Source: Daucus carota subsp. sativus (taxonomy: Eukaryota > Streptophyta > Magnoliopsida > Apiales > Apiaceae). Taken from it: a stretch of 64,000 nucleotides of DNA. Below are positions 12,389 to 23,033 of the stretch, one piece after another. The position numbers were made by a program, and so were the translations under genes. Location: contig NC_030387.2 in the NCBI RefSeq assembly GCF_001625215.2, forward strand, positions 33,317,606 through 33,381,605, given 5' to 3'. The notes below the pieces were generated by a model that ran no database searches, was not told where the DNA came from, and saw nothing but the letters and a program-made list of their open reading frames with translations. Numbering within the stretch: position 1 is the first letter of the stretch; each line of letters starts with the position of its first letter.

Positions 12389-12550
12389 TAAGCAATGCTT
12401 AGATTCTTACAATATTTACAGATGTTGTTAGGCATTAAAAGAATTATATGTAAAACAATGTTTTGGTTAAAAAAAGTGATCTGTACACATTCTTAAACAC
12501 TACTCCCTCGTCGCTTTGATATGAGAATAAGAATAGTGTATAAAGTGATA
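11726..12550. other. 3' flank of BOR copy 2
   Basis: This is the 3' untranslated and downstream region. It contains a (CT)n then T-rich microsatellite at about 12358-12389 and a lone Stowaway left end (CTCCCTCGTCGC, about 12509). About 650 bases here are absent from the copy 1 flank. I see no further gene. Confidence 0.6.
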
Positions 12551-12902
12551 TTCCCTCCGTCTCAAATTAGAGGACTCTTTTAAGAAAAAAATATATCCCA
12601 AAATAGTTGAGCCTCTCTCTTTTCAATGCACTTTTATCAACAATTTTCCATCCCTGCCCTCTCTTATTTATCATTTCTAATGCACCATCTAACTAATATT
12701 ATAGAAAGTCTTTGTCATAAAAAAAAAATAAATTATAGAAAGTCAAAACAATTAATATTGGGAGAGATGGAAAAATGAAGCAGTGGTGGTTGGGATTTTT
12801 ATATTGTAAAAGGATATCACTTTAGGAAGGTTTTGGAATGTATAGAATTAAGTGGGACATCCAAAAAAGGAAAGTGTATAGAAATCAGAAGGACGGAGGG
12901 AG
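12551..12902. mobile_element. Stowaway-like MITE
   Basis: The left end TTCCCTCCGTCTCA and right end GGACGGAGGGAG form the classic Stowaway (Tc1/mariner-derived) inverted repeat, flanked by TA on each side (12549-12550 and 12903-12904). It is 352 bp with no coding sequence. Confidence 0.8.
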
Positions 12903-13093
12903 TACTAGTATATAATAATGTTTTTTTAATCATTTTTACTAAACTTAATGAAAATTTATTGAAAAATAAAGAGTTCGAGAATTTTCGACCCTCCAAAAAA
13001 TTTCATTAAATTTAATAAATCTAATCATATTAAATACTATAAATAATATATAAAATTTAATTTGCTAATATGTTGACTGTATTTTGCCAAGAT

Positions 13094-13240
13094 TGTAAAT
13101 AGCGGGAATCATAATTAATCAGTAAAATCGCGGAACAAGATTAAATTAAGGATGATTAATTAAATAATTAGATATTTAATGAGTTTGGCGAGTTACGTAT
13201 TAGAAATTAATCGCGGTGATTAACAAATTTTTGACAACAT
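13094..13240 (+). mobile_element. Degenerate hAT-type MITE (same family as 15098-15291)
   Basis: AGCGGGAATC, the ATTAATCAG words, CGCGGAACA, GGCGAGTTACG and CGGTGATTAA occur in the same order as in the cleaner copy at 15098-15291. The ends have decayed, so the borders are approximate. Confidence 0.55.
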
Positions 13241-13475
13241 GTCAGCTATAGTGTGTCAAAATTAAATAATCAGATTCGGAATTTGAAAATAAAGGAAGGG
13301 AGACGGAAATATCTGAAGAGAAAAAAATGAGTAAGAAAAAGTGTAATCCACGTAAGCAGCCCTTATCCATCTCTATCTCTCATCCCAATCCAAATTAATA
13401 AAACCAAATAAATCTCTCTTCTTCCCCATTCTCATTCATCTCTCTACACAACTCTTTACAAATCAAGCTACTACA

Positions 13476-13850
13476 ATGTCAACATCTCTCTCCTTCGTCT
13501 CCCCGTCTCCGTTCCTCCACTCCTCCGTCGCCGGCAAGCCTACCGCCGTCGCCGTCTCTCGCCGCAACCTCTCCACTCCGGCGTCCTCCAACGCCTGGTG
13601 GACCTCGCTGTTCGGCTGGTCATCGGATCCTGATTACATCCACAATGTGGGATCCGGATCTGAAGATCCGAATGCAGGTGAATCCGGAGCTCCGCCGAAG
13701 CAAACCGGATCTAGCAGATTCAGTCTAGGCTGTTTCACGGAAGAGAAGGCGAAGCAGATGAGGATGAAGACGGCTGAGGGCGCTAATTTTCATGAGATGT
13801 ATCACTCTGCGATCGCGTCCAGGCTTGCTTCTGATGTGTCGGATCGGTGA
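13476..13850 (+). CDS. Conserved plant protein of unknown function, single exon
   Basis: A 124-residue open frame with no intron and GC-rich codon use unlike the AT-rich spacer, which supports a real gene. The first 40 residues are rich in Ser, Pro, Ala and Arg with almost no acid, as in plastid or mitochondrial transit peptides (inference). A tryptophan-rich patch, WWTSLFGWSSDPDYI (about residues 41-55), and a conserved-looking tail, GCFTEEKAKQMRMKT then FHEMYHSAIASRLASD (about 84-121), recall a small plant protein family that I have seen only as uncharacterised. The leader is pyrimidine-rich, and CCTTATCC (inverse of an I-box GATAAGG) and CCACGTAA lie about 110-130 bases upstream. I assign no function. 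Confidence 0.8.
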   Translation: MSTSLSFVSPSPFLHSSVAGKPTAVAVSRRNLSTPASSNAWWTSLFGWSSDPDYIHNVGSGSEDPNAGESGAPPKQTGSSRFSLGCFTEEKAKQMRMKTAEGANFHEMYHSAIASRLASDVSDR

Positions 13851-14340
13851 TCGGATCTGGACTGATCCGGTTTAGTTTAGTGATGAAATAAGGTGTTTAA
13901 TTCTAATTCTAATTTGATTAACTGATGGTGGTTGTGCGAGTTTTTATGTGTAATTGCATCAATTTGTGTTTTTTTAATTTTGGTGTAATCAGCAGCTACT
14001 GAATGAATACTAGTAGATGTTTATTTCTTTTATCAGAATGCATTGCTTAAGACTCTGTCACATACAATATCACGTCGGCGGTGTAGAATGATTAATTAAC
14101 TGGATTCGTAACCAATGTTAAGTAAATAAAGTCACCGCCAACGACCAAGGAGGCAAGGATTGATAAAATAAAACTTGCAATTAACGGCCGGAACATATAA
14201 AATTTTAGATATCTGATATTTTTCATTATTTGTTTAATCAATATTATATTTTTGAATAAATTTGTATTATTGAACTTGATCTTGACGACTACCAAGGGGA
14301 GGCATATTTTTCAGTTGTCTTCACAAATTTGATTGACCAG
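13851..14340. other. 3' flank of the small single-exon gene
   Basis: AT-rich sequence probably holding the 3' untranslated region in its first 150 bases. I see no gene in the rest. Confidence 0.5.
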
Positions 14341-14344
14341 CTTT

Positions 14345-14720
14345 TGGTTCTGTTCGGGGATTAGTGGTTAGCTGTCAGAGGATTTTGGATTTTGGGGATT
14401 AGTGGTTAGTTGTCAGCGGATTGAATCAGATGTTTTGACTAGCTGATTGAATTAGATGTTTTAACTAGCGGATTGAATAAGTTGTTTATCGTAAAACTGT
14501 TTAGTAAATAGCTGATTGATTAGCTTTTTCTGACACAAACCAAAACCTCTAATCCAAAAAGCTCTTCAAAGTAGTTTTTTCAAAATTAACTTTTTGAACC
14601 AAAACCGCTATTTCAATACACTAACTACCAAACACTAAAATTAGCATATTCTAGTGATCAGACCTCTAAACCACCTCAAACCTCTAATTTCTGTCCAAAC
14701 TTCTAACTTCCAAACAGGGC
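14345..14720. mobile_element. MITE-like element with CTGTTYGG ends
   Basis: CTGTTCGGGGATTAG near the left and the inverse of CTAACTTCCAAACAGGGC at the right form imperfect inverted ends. The left half repeats GATTAGTGGTTAG and GGATTGAAT words, and the right half holds inverse-type words such as CAAACCTCTAAT. No clear target duplication is seen. Confidence 0.4.
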
Positions 14721-15097
14721 TTTTATCTCGTTCTTAAATTGATTAAAAAAAAGTTATGTGAGATGTACAGCCTTGCTTTGCTTGTACATGATAGCATGAA
14801 TGTTGAAGCAAAGGGAAAAGGAAGTTTAATAGAAAAAGGATATGCCATTATAGATTCTCTGCGCCGACCGAGTCACCACTCGTGTTAGGATAACTTACAT
14901 AATCAAGACTTGCTTGAACAATCTGTCAGAAAAAGAAAAAAAAAGACTTGCTTAAACAAATATCGAAAATTGATAAATCGTTCGTGTCAGTGAAACTAAC
15001 ATGATCACAACTGCAACTTGCTTAAATAAATATAAAATAACGAAACGAAACGAAACTCGTAAATGGCTTTGAATCCTTCGCATATACATGTTTCATA

Positions 15098-15291
15098 CAG
15101 TGTTGTAAAAAGCGGGAATCGGACTTAATCGGTGAAGTCACGGAACAGGGATTAATCGGTGATTAATTGAATTGATCGGGGATTAATCGGATTAATCAGT
15201 AATTAATCGGAGATTTAATCAGTTCGGCAAGCTACGGAACAGGGATTAATCGGTGACTAATCGTGATTAATCACCGACTTTTAAAACAGAG
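15098..15291 (+). mobile_element. hAT-type MITE built of GATTAATCGG words
   Basis: The left end CAGTGTTGTAAAA and right end TTTTAAAACAGAG are inverted, and the element is flanked by an exact 8-bp duplication GTTTCATA (15090-15097 and 15292-15299). The 194-bp inside is made of recurring GATTAATCGG / GGTGATTAAT words and two GGAACAGGGATTAATCGG blocks. Other copies are at 40562-40744 (reverse) and 13094-13240 (decayed). Confidence 0.85.
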
Positions 15292-15299
15292 GTTTCATA

Positions 15300-16067
15300 T
15301 ATGTGATGGTCTTTTTTATTAAATGAGGTTAATTCTAGAATTTTGATTCAAATATAAAAATGTTACACGAGAATCGCTCATTTTTAGTTTTATCATCCAT
15401 CATTTCCACTTTATAATATTACTGTTTTGTACCATCTGTTCTCATAAATTCATCAGACATTAGAGAGATTATTTTTTTATCTTCAATAAATAATATATAT
15501 TATTTGTTGATATTATATTCAATAAATATATATAATTTGTTGTTACGGAGATTTTCATGTTATCTTTTAATCAGTTAGGAAGCAGAGTATATTAAAACAA
15601 TATTTGGTTTTGGTTGTTATTACGTCGAAATGAATATAGTACAAAAAATTACTACAAAAAATGTTCAAGAGATGGCCGATATTGGGTCATTACTCATTTG
15701 GGCCTAGATCGAGTAATGATATCTGTTGATTAAAATCATTTTCAATCTGCTGGGTCTACATTCATAATTCTTGGGTGAAATAAAATGTAAGCTGCATCGT
15801 TCAGTTCACGAGTTGTAAGCCCAAGGCCCATAGTACCTCAGACTTGAGTTATTGAGACGTAATAAGTTAGAAAGCCATGATTTCTCCTTTAGTGGCCCTA
15901 ACTTTTGAGCGTATAGTTACAATCGTCTCTCTTTCCATTTCACGCGAAAGATTGACAAAATTATCATCAGGCCGCGAAACTTATCATCATTATTTTTCCG
16001 GAAGACAATTATATGGATACGTAATTTTTGTGTTAAGACACCGAAAATATGCAATGCAACTAATGGC
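15300..16067. other. Spacer without a recognised gene
   Basis: AT-rich sequence. Short open frames occur on both strands but none has a protein-like pattern I recognise. Confidence 0.5.
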
Positions 16068-16409
16068 TTAGGAGCCGTTTGGTTAGGGATAACTGACAAA
16101 GGAAAGGAAACAATCAGTTTCATCGCTTTGTTGTCGTTTGTTTTATGAAATCTATCATTCCCTTTCCTCTCTTTTGATTTCAGGTTTACCCAAAATCCCT
16201 CATACTCCATTCCCCACCCCCCACCAGGTATTTTTTTTCTCTTTCCTGATTCTTTTTTTCGTTTATAATTTAGGGCTTTTTTTATTCATAATCACGTTTT
16301 CAATCTTATTTCCAAAAATACTACCTTATCCAATCTTATTTTCAAAAATACTACATTCTCTAAAATATTTTCAAAAATACTGTGGTTTCATATGCAACCA
16401 TATATGCAA

Positions 16410-16470
16410 CTACAAATCCTGATTTCAAGTTTCAGATTTCAAATATCATTTTCGACCTCATATTTGGAAT

Positions 16471-16518
<48 letters not shown>

Positions 16519-16600
16519 TCCAACGATGAGGTCGAAAATGATATTTGAAAACTGGAACTTGAAATCAGGAATTCAATTGCATATATGGTTGCATATGAGG
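16410..16600. repeat. Palindrome around (TA)n, unit 1
   Basis: TCCTGATTTCAAG... on the left is mirrored by ...CTTGAAATCAGGA on the right. CATTTTCGACCTCAT mirrors ATGAGGTCGAAAATG. The centre is a TA run at 16473-16514. It would fold as a long hairpin. Confidence 0.8.
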
Positions 16601-16627
16601 TTGTATTCAGTTGATTCTATTGTAATC

Positions 16628-17035
16628 TAATGGCCCCGCCAGGGGCACACATACATCAGTTGCAAGTTACAGTTTTCCGTTGCATATGAGGTTGTACGCA
16701 ACCTCATATGCAACCTCATATGCAACTAAATGCAACTGAAAACTGTAAGTTCCAACTGAAGTATGGGTGCCCTTGGCGGGGCCATTAGATTGCAATAGAA
16801 TCAACTGAATGCAACCTCATATGCAACTAAATGCAACTGAAAACTGTAAGTTACAACTGAAGTATGGGTGCCCCTGGCGGGGCCATTAGATTGCAATAAA
16901 ATCAACTGAATGCAACCTCATATGCAACTAAATGCAACCTAATATGCAATTAAATGCAACTGAAAACTGTAAGTTGCAACGGATGTATGGTGTGCCCCTG
17001 GCGGGGCCATTAGATTGCAATAGAATCAACTGAAT
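16628..17035. repeat. Internal repeat array with GGCGGGGCCATTAGATTG
   Basis: Three forward blocks near 16775, 16877 and 16999 carry GGCGGGGCCATTAGATTGCA, after AACTGAAAACTGTAAGTT. An inverted partial block lies at about 16610-16680. Spacings are near 100-120 bp. The array sits between the two (TA)n palindromes. Confidence 0.75.
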
Positions 17036-17079
17036 GCAACCATATGCAACTGAATACAACCATATGCAACGATATATGC

Positions 17080-17141
17080 AACTGAATTCCTGATTTCGAG
17101 TTCCAGTTTTCAAATGTCATTTTCGACCTCATATTTGGAAT

Positions 17142-17209
<68 letters not shown>

Positions 17210-17300
17210 ACTCGAAAAATGAGGTCGAAAATGACATTTGAAAATTGAAACTTGAAATCAGGATTTGTAGTTGCATATATGGTTGCATATGCAACCATCG
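17080..17300. repeat. Palindrome around (TA)n, unit 2
   Basis: This is a second hairpin-like unit similar to that at 16410-16600, centred on a longer TA run at 17144-17207. Its arms have CATTTTCGACCTCAT on the left and ATGAGGTCGAAAATG on the right. Confidence 0.8.
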
Positions 17301-18305
17301 TATTTTTGGAAAATATTTTCAAAAAGGTAGTTTTTTGAAAATATTTTAGAGATTTGAAAATAAGATTGGAGAATGTAGTATTTTTGAAAATAAGATTGAA
17401 AAAACAATATACAAGATAATTCCCCTATAATTTATTTCAGAAGTCAATAACATTAAAAAAATAATATGTAAAATATTTTTGAAGATAAAACAATTCAAAT
17501 TTATTTTTTACATATTAAAAATAATTTTAATGTAATTTACAAGTCAAGATATTTATAAATTAATGAAAATTTTAAATAATAAAATATATCAAATTATAAA
17601 CGTAAATATATTTGACTCTTTTAAAAATATTTAATATTTAAAAATAAAATATAGGAATAATCATATAATTTTTCATTCCGTTTCCGAATCAAAACCAAAC
17701 AGGTAATACAATTCAGCATCATTTCTTTCCTTTCTCTTCGTTTCCCTTTCTGAATTCCATTCCGTTTCTTTAAATTGAACCAAACGGCTCCTTATATTAA
17801 TGGTTTATCAAGTGAGTTATGAAAATAGATACAATATATCAAATTGGTCACCGGACTCAAAACAGTCTCAAATCGATAACTCATATTTGTTACATCTACC
17901 TCTAAATATGAGTTCAAGAAATAAAAGTATTATTCACATAGCTATAAAACATTATTATTCCAGCACCCCAAGTCTCTGGGCTTCACATGCATATACAGTT
18001 AAACCTCTTTAAAGTAATACCCCTCGGACCGGGAAAAAATATTACTTTACCGAATTTATTATATTATCGATATAATAATATTCTATTACTTTATCGATAA
18101 AGTAATATTTTATTATTTTACCGAATTTCTATATGTACAGATTATAATTTATTATTTTTGAAAACAAGAATCAGTCACATGCAATGTATTTGATTTAAAA
18201 TTACTTTTATAATAATATTTTATTACTTTATCGATAAACTAAATTCATGAATGCATTAGACAATAGCAATGTCATCCCAAGCGTGTCATCAAAAAAGCAC
18301 TTCAA

Positions 18306-18458
18306 GCAATCAACACTTTAAACAATTACTTGTTACTACATGAGCAAAACACACAGAGAGTTATTTACGATTTACATAAAATCAAGGATGAGGTTAATTT
18401 TGGCCTTGGCGGAAAGAAAAAACAAGCTACTATAGATTCATATTTTAAAAAGAACTAA
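18306..18458 (+). pseudogene. C-terminal remnant of pogo-type transposase
   Basis: An open frame of about 50 codons ends at a stop and matches the usual tail of plant pogo/Lemi transposases (LNNYLL, VIYDLHKIKDEVNFG, KKKQATIDSYF). The DDE core is absent. It is a dead remnant inside the element at 17996-18955. Confidence 0.65.
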
Positions 18459-18550
18459 ATTTTGTAATTGATATACATTATGTATATATATAATTCATAA
18501 ATTATTACTTTACATATTACTTGGGCCTTTAATAAATTTCTAAATTATTA

Positions 18551-18832
18551 CTCCCTCCGTCCCACCCATTTCTTATCGAATGGGTTGGGCACGGAGGTTA
18601 AGGAATATGTATAAAGTATTGAAAAAGAGAAAGAAAAGGGGGTGAAGTGGTGGGACCCATTGATTTTTAATATATAAAAAGAAGATAGTGGAGTAAAAGT
18701 AGTGTGAAAAGGAAAAAAAAAGTGGAGAAGTGGTGGGACCCATTGACTATTTTTGGTAAGTTTTGAAGTGTAAAGAATTGGGTGGGACAGCTCAAAAAGG
18801 AAAGTGTAAAGAAATGGGTGGGACGGAGGGAG
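18551..18832. mobile_element. Stowaway MITE with near-perfect ends
   Basis: CTCCCTCCGTCCCACCCATT at the left is mirrored exactly at the right (about 24 bp), with TA on both sides (18549-18550 and 18833-18834). It is 282 bp, non-coding and nested in the pogo-type relic. The clean ends suggest a fairly recent insertion. Confidence 0.9.
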
Positions 18833-19046
18833 TATTATCTTATGTTTTTAGAGAAAATATTACTTTACAACATTGGCCCAAGTTGGGACCGACAAAATTT
18901 ATTACTTAAGCGAGGTTATTACTTTATCAGATATTACTTAATCGAGGTTTAACTGTAATATGTATTCCACCTTATATCTACATGTATTGATTCCCAGATA
19001 TGCCGCGCGCATTATTATTTGATTCGGTCTCTTCTTGTTTTGCTAT

Positions 19047-19799
19047 CAGGGTTACCTGATAAAAATGGGGAACCCGCCCCAACCCGCACCGAAGGGAGCA
19101 AGTCCGTCCCGCTAATATGGAGAATGGGGTAATGAGGGGGATTGATTTTATGTCCCGCCAAAATATGGGGCAAATATGGTATTTGTTGAATCCCGGCGGG
19201 GATCCTTCGCCCCGCCCCGCATATATTTAATATAAATAAATAAATATATTTATTATATTTTAATATAACACATTTATTATATTTAATATTATTATTTTAT
19301 AATACACAAAACTATAATTTTAAAATCTATTTAATTTGCAGAAGATGAAGACTTTTTTTATTATGTCATTAATGTCCTTAGTTTGTGAAGTATTTTAAGT
19401 AGTTCAGATCTTGAGATCTGAAAATATTAGAAAGTTCTTATGTTTGTAAAATATCTTTTTTAATATTTTTATATACAAAACGGTTACTAAAAAAAATTGC
19501 GTGATTATATTGTTATTCTAATTTGACATGCATGTATTATTTAGTTTTTTGATTTTAATATACGTGCCTCGTATATTTTTATTAAATACTGAAGAAAAAA
19601 TTACTAAATTTTTAAATAATTATTTAAAATGTAATATTATAGCAGCGGGGCGGGACGGGGCGAAATTATATTAAATCCCCAGTGGGACGGGTATGGGATT
19701 AAAAATAAATCCCCGGACGGGGACGGGGCAGGAAAAAAATATATAGAACGAGACTGAGAAATGAAGTGCCCGTCCAGAACCCGTCCATTTTTAACCCTA
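19047..19799. mobile_element. Non-autonomous hAT element with GC-rich ends
   Basis: The left end CAGGGTTA and right end TAACCCTA are inverted, and an exact 8-bp duplication TTTGCTAT flanks the element (19039-19046 and 19800-19807). Both ends are rich in CCCGCCCC/GGGGCGGG words. The centre is AT-rich and non-coding. Length is 753 bp. Confidence 0.8.
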
Positions 19800-19807
19800 T
19801 TTGCTAT

Positions 19808-22800
19808 GCGAGTTGACAAAAGGAGGGCCAGTTCATGAATATACTCAATATCATATACACATACCACTACTTTTCCATCACGTTTATTAGGTAGTATATA
19901 TGTTTCAAAATCAAGAATTTAAGTCAGGTCGCTGGACATGAGATACTCTTGATTTGTTATTAAACATAATATCTACATTCAAATCTGAACATAATTATCT
20001 CAATTGATTGTAAAATTCTAGATGTTCCCACGGGCTCTGGCATATCCTAATATATTAGCTAAAATAATTCATTTAAAAACATGGAAAAATACTTTCTTTT
20101 TTTTTTAAATAGAAAAAATACTTATTTAAAATCATAGTTGACATGTCAGAATAATGATATATCAATAATGTAGAATTTTGCTTTTAAGAGTAAACCCTAT
20201 TATCTAATTATAGCATCTCCAATGATTCCAATGATGTTCTTAATTTTTTTTTTAACAATAATATAAAATATGTAAGGATGGATTGGATTATTTCGGGTTG
20301 AGGATTGCTATACTTAACCTGATCTCTAAATCCAAACACAATCCCTGTGCCCGACCCAATCCCCGACTTCAAAATCGTGCCCGTTCCTCAACCGGTACTC
20401 GAAAAAATCTCCGAATCCCCTCACCGCTCGGTGCAGAGACGGATCGAGATTGATACCCATCCCCAAAAATGTGGCTCCTAGTTAGTTAAATACAATGAAA
20501 AACGTGATAAATCCAACTTTATTCTTAATACTTAGCTCCTTATTCATATTTTATGTTTATTTTATATAAATGAGAGGGAAAAGTTAACTAAAAGAGAGAA
20601 AAAATTGAAGATTTTTTTAATATTTTGAATAACCTTTATTTATAATATCATTTTTCTAATCCAATTTCAAAATATATTTGCCCAGGATGGTGTATCACGA
20701 TTAATATCCCCGTTTATCAAATCGGAATTACTCAATATCTGAATTTCAGGCTCAACTGCAAATGAAGCATTGAGAGAGACACGGAGTTGATATTCGGATC
20801 TGAATCCTGAACATCTAAACCCCAATTTCTAAGTGCGAAACCAGAAATATTTCACTAACCTGGAGAAGTCTTGGGCATATAGACATGTTTAGATTATCTT
20901 TCTAATTCTGAAATGCGAATTTATTTTTACATTTCAAATTACAGCTGTTTTTGTTTCTCCGGTTCTTAATTACTAGTTACTACCATTTCCCTCATAAATA
21001 AGAACAAAAACTCAAGTAACATGCATACAAAAATGATCTTAATATAGAACCAAAATTCTGGTACCTCGCCTGCAGGATATCCACACATAATATTTTACAA
21101 TAAATTTGAAACTAGATGCTGAAGATCAGTGTCTCTTTACAGGCCTATAGCTAGTTCTCATGGATGTGATCATCATGTGATTGTGGCAGAGAACAAGAGA
21201 CGACAGCACCGAATGCGATAATAATAGCCGAATACCCACATCATCGTGTCTATTCAGTTGGTGCACATGCCCTTCCCCTCTATTAACTATTCCTGCCGAC
21301 CACAAACAAATCGAAAACAAAAATTACAATCAGAGTATAAATTTCTTTCCCTGGGATTATATTCGAACTTTCGATCTCGGGATAGTAATGCAATTCCAAC
21401 GAAACAAGTCTTCTTATTTAATGCACTATGGTTAAAATCGCAAACAAAATGGCGGATATCATGTTGTAAGAAGAAGACAGAGATTCTACTTTGATAGTCT
21501 GCCTGTATGTAAAATAAAGAATAGTAGATTGAATAGAGGCATGTGTTTAGATATGGACATAATTTTGTGCTGGACATGATGAATTAAGGTGCGAAATTGG
21601 CACAAAAATAAAAGGGGTGCATGATAAAAGTGAATGCATCATTCATTAATCAAAAACCTTAGCTGCATGCAAGCACATGGGTTGCCCAGGATCAGATCTA
21701 AAGGAGAGTTGATATGATTGATGTCATAAAACGAGAGTTTTCCTGTTGACCCACTCTTTGACCCCACCCCTCCACCATATCTCGTATTTGTTCTTGCTGG
21801 GAATGACAATTTCGATAATAAATCATGTTCGTGTCAGTAATTAAGTCGATTTTCGATAAAGTTAAAATCATTTTTTAACTTGAAATTATGTAAAATTAAA
21901 GTTTTTAAGAATAAAATTCTAATTTCGAGACATTTTGGAATCATTTGAGATCAATCAGATGGTTTTCATGTCCCTTTCGAGTTTTATCTCATCAAATCGG
22001 ATCGAGGATTTCTTCCACATATCTTTGCTCATGTTATTAGCAATCCTATATATATGCTGGCTATTGAGTTGTCTTTATAAACCCACAAACTCACTAAATG
22101 TCTAAATCTCATGAATAATCAAAATTCAAATGCAATTCTCACATAACACGGAGAATCCTTCCTACAAATATGCTAAATAATGATCTATTTTATTATGAAA
22201 TCAGGAAATAATGTAGCATACCATAATAGGAAGTCAGGGATAAGCCTTCCCCGGAAGATGGAGACAAAAACATAATTATACAACAAAACAATTGGCTAGA
22301 TAACAAAAACTCACAATACCATCAAAGGGCCGTTTCGTAACTTTGTCGGTTATTCATTAATTAGTGATTAGATGTCCTAATCTTACAGCTTAATCAAGAA
22401 CATGCTCATGTTAGAGAACACCCAAATGACAGGTTAGCCCTCAGGCCTTAGCAGACAATGTAAGTACCTTAGTTAAGAAAAGCATGTGGCTTTCAATGGC
22501 TTTGTCGTTAGCCTCCACCAGACCAAACCGATCTCCAGTGGAGTCACATTTGTTACCCTTTACAAATCACACTTAAAAAACAGATTATTGTGTCATTATA
22601 CTAATGTTGCTTAAAATTAGAGCTTGCAGAGGGAATAATTTCACGTCTTCCAATAAAATTCTGAGCTGTTCTAGCCAGCCAGTGTTGGAGATTTGTAATC
22701 CCATGTAGTATTAGTAAATTCCAAATTTATATTGGCATAATAAAGGAAGATTTTTTTATTTTTTTATGGTAATAATAATGGAGAAAGATTGATTGAGATA

Positions 22801-22906
22801 CAGGTCAAGAGATGCATGGACCTGATGGACCCCACCGGGAAAGTTCCGATCCAGTGGCATTTATGTAAATAACTGAAGAAGCAGGGGCTTTTAAGAAGCT
22901 GTAGTG
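19808..22906. other. Spacer with decayed repeat pieces
   Basis: GCATCTCCAATGATTCC at about 20213 and GC-rich words between 20280 and 20480 (CCCGACCCAATCCCCGAC) look like transposon remnants. The rest, up to the DUF642 promoter, is AT-rich, and I find no supportable gene on either strand. Confidence 0.5.
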
Positions 22907-22913
22907 TATAAAA
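22907..22913 (+). promoter_or_regulatory. TATA box of the DUF642 gene
   Basis: TATAAAA lies 127 bases before the chosen start codon, in a context consistent with transcription starting near 22940. Confidence 0.6.
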
Positions 22914-23033
22914 GCTACTTAACATCCCTGGAGGTTTTCATATCCAAAATCATTGTATTTCTCTCAAGTCTCATTATACATAAACCTGTATAGATTATTA
23001 GTGTTGATGATTACAAGTAGTAAAGCTTGGACA

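Larger units (their letters stand above)
16071..17791. mobile_element. PIF/Harbinger-type non-autonomous element
   Basis: The ends GGAGCCGTTTGGTT and AACCAAACGGCTCC are exact inverted repeats, flanked by TTA on both sides (16068-16070 and 17792-17794), as expected for PIF/Harbinger. The 1721-bp inside encodes no transposase. It holds two palindromes, each centred on a (TA)n run, and three copies of a block containing GGCGGGGCCATTAGATTG. Confidence 0.8.
17996..18955 (+). mobile_element. pogo/Lemi-type element relic, interrupted by a Stowaway MITE
   Basis: The left end CAGTTAAACCTCTTTAAAGT and the right end CGAGGTTTAACTG are inverted repeats of the pogo/Lemi1-Emigrant type, flanked by TA. The inside keeps the last codons of a Tigger/pogo-type transposase at about 18306-18458, reading NTLNNYLLLHEQN, then VIYDLHKIKDEVNFGLGGKK and a stop after QATIDSYFKKN. 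Upstream coding sequence is lost. A Stowaway at 18551-18832 is inserted after the stop. Confidence 0.8.

Noticed and set aside
12358-12389. (CT)n/T-rich run as a regulatory element
   Set aside because: An ordinary microsatellite in a 3' flank. Nothing ties it to a gene.
16928-17322. Open frames of Tyr-Ile repeats on the minus strand
   Set aside because: They are translations of (TA)n runs and palindrome arms in the Harbinger-type element.
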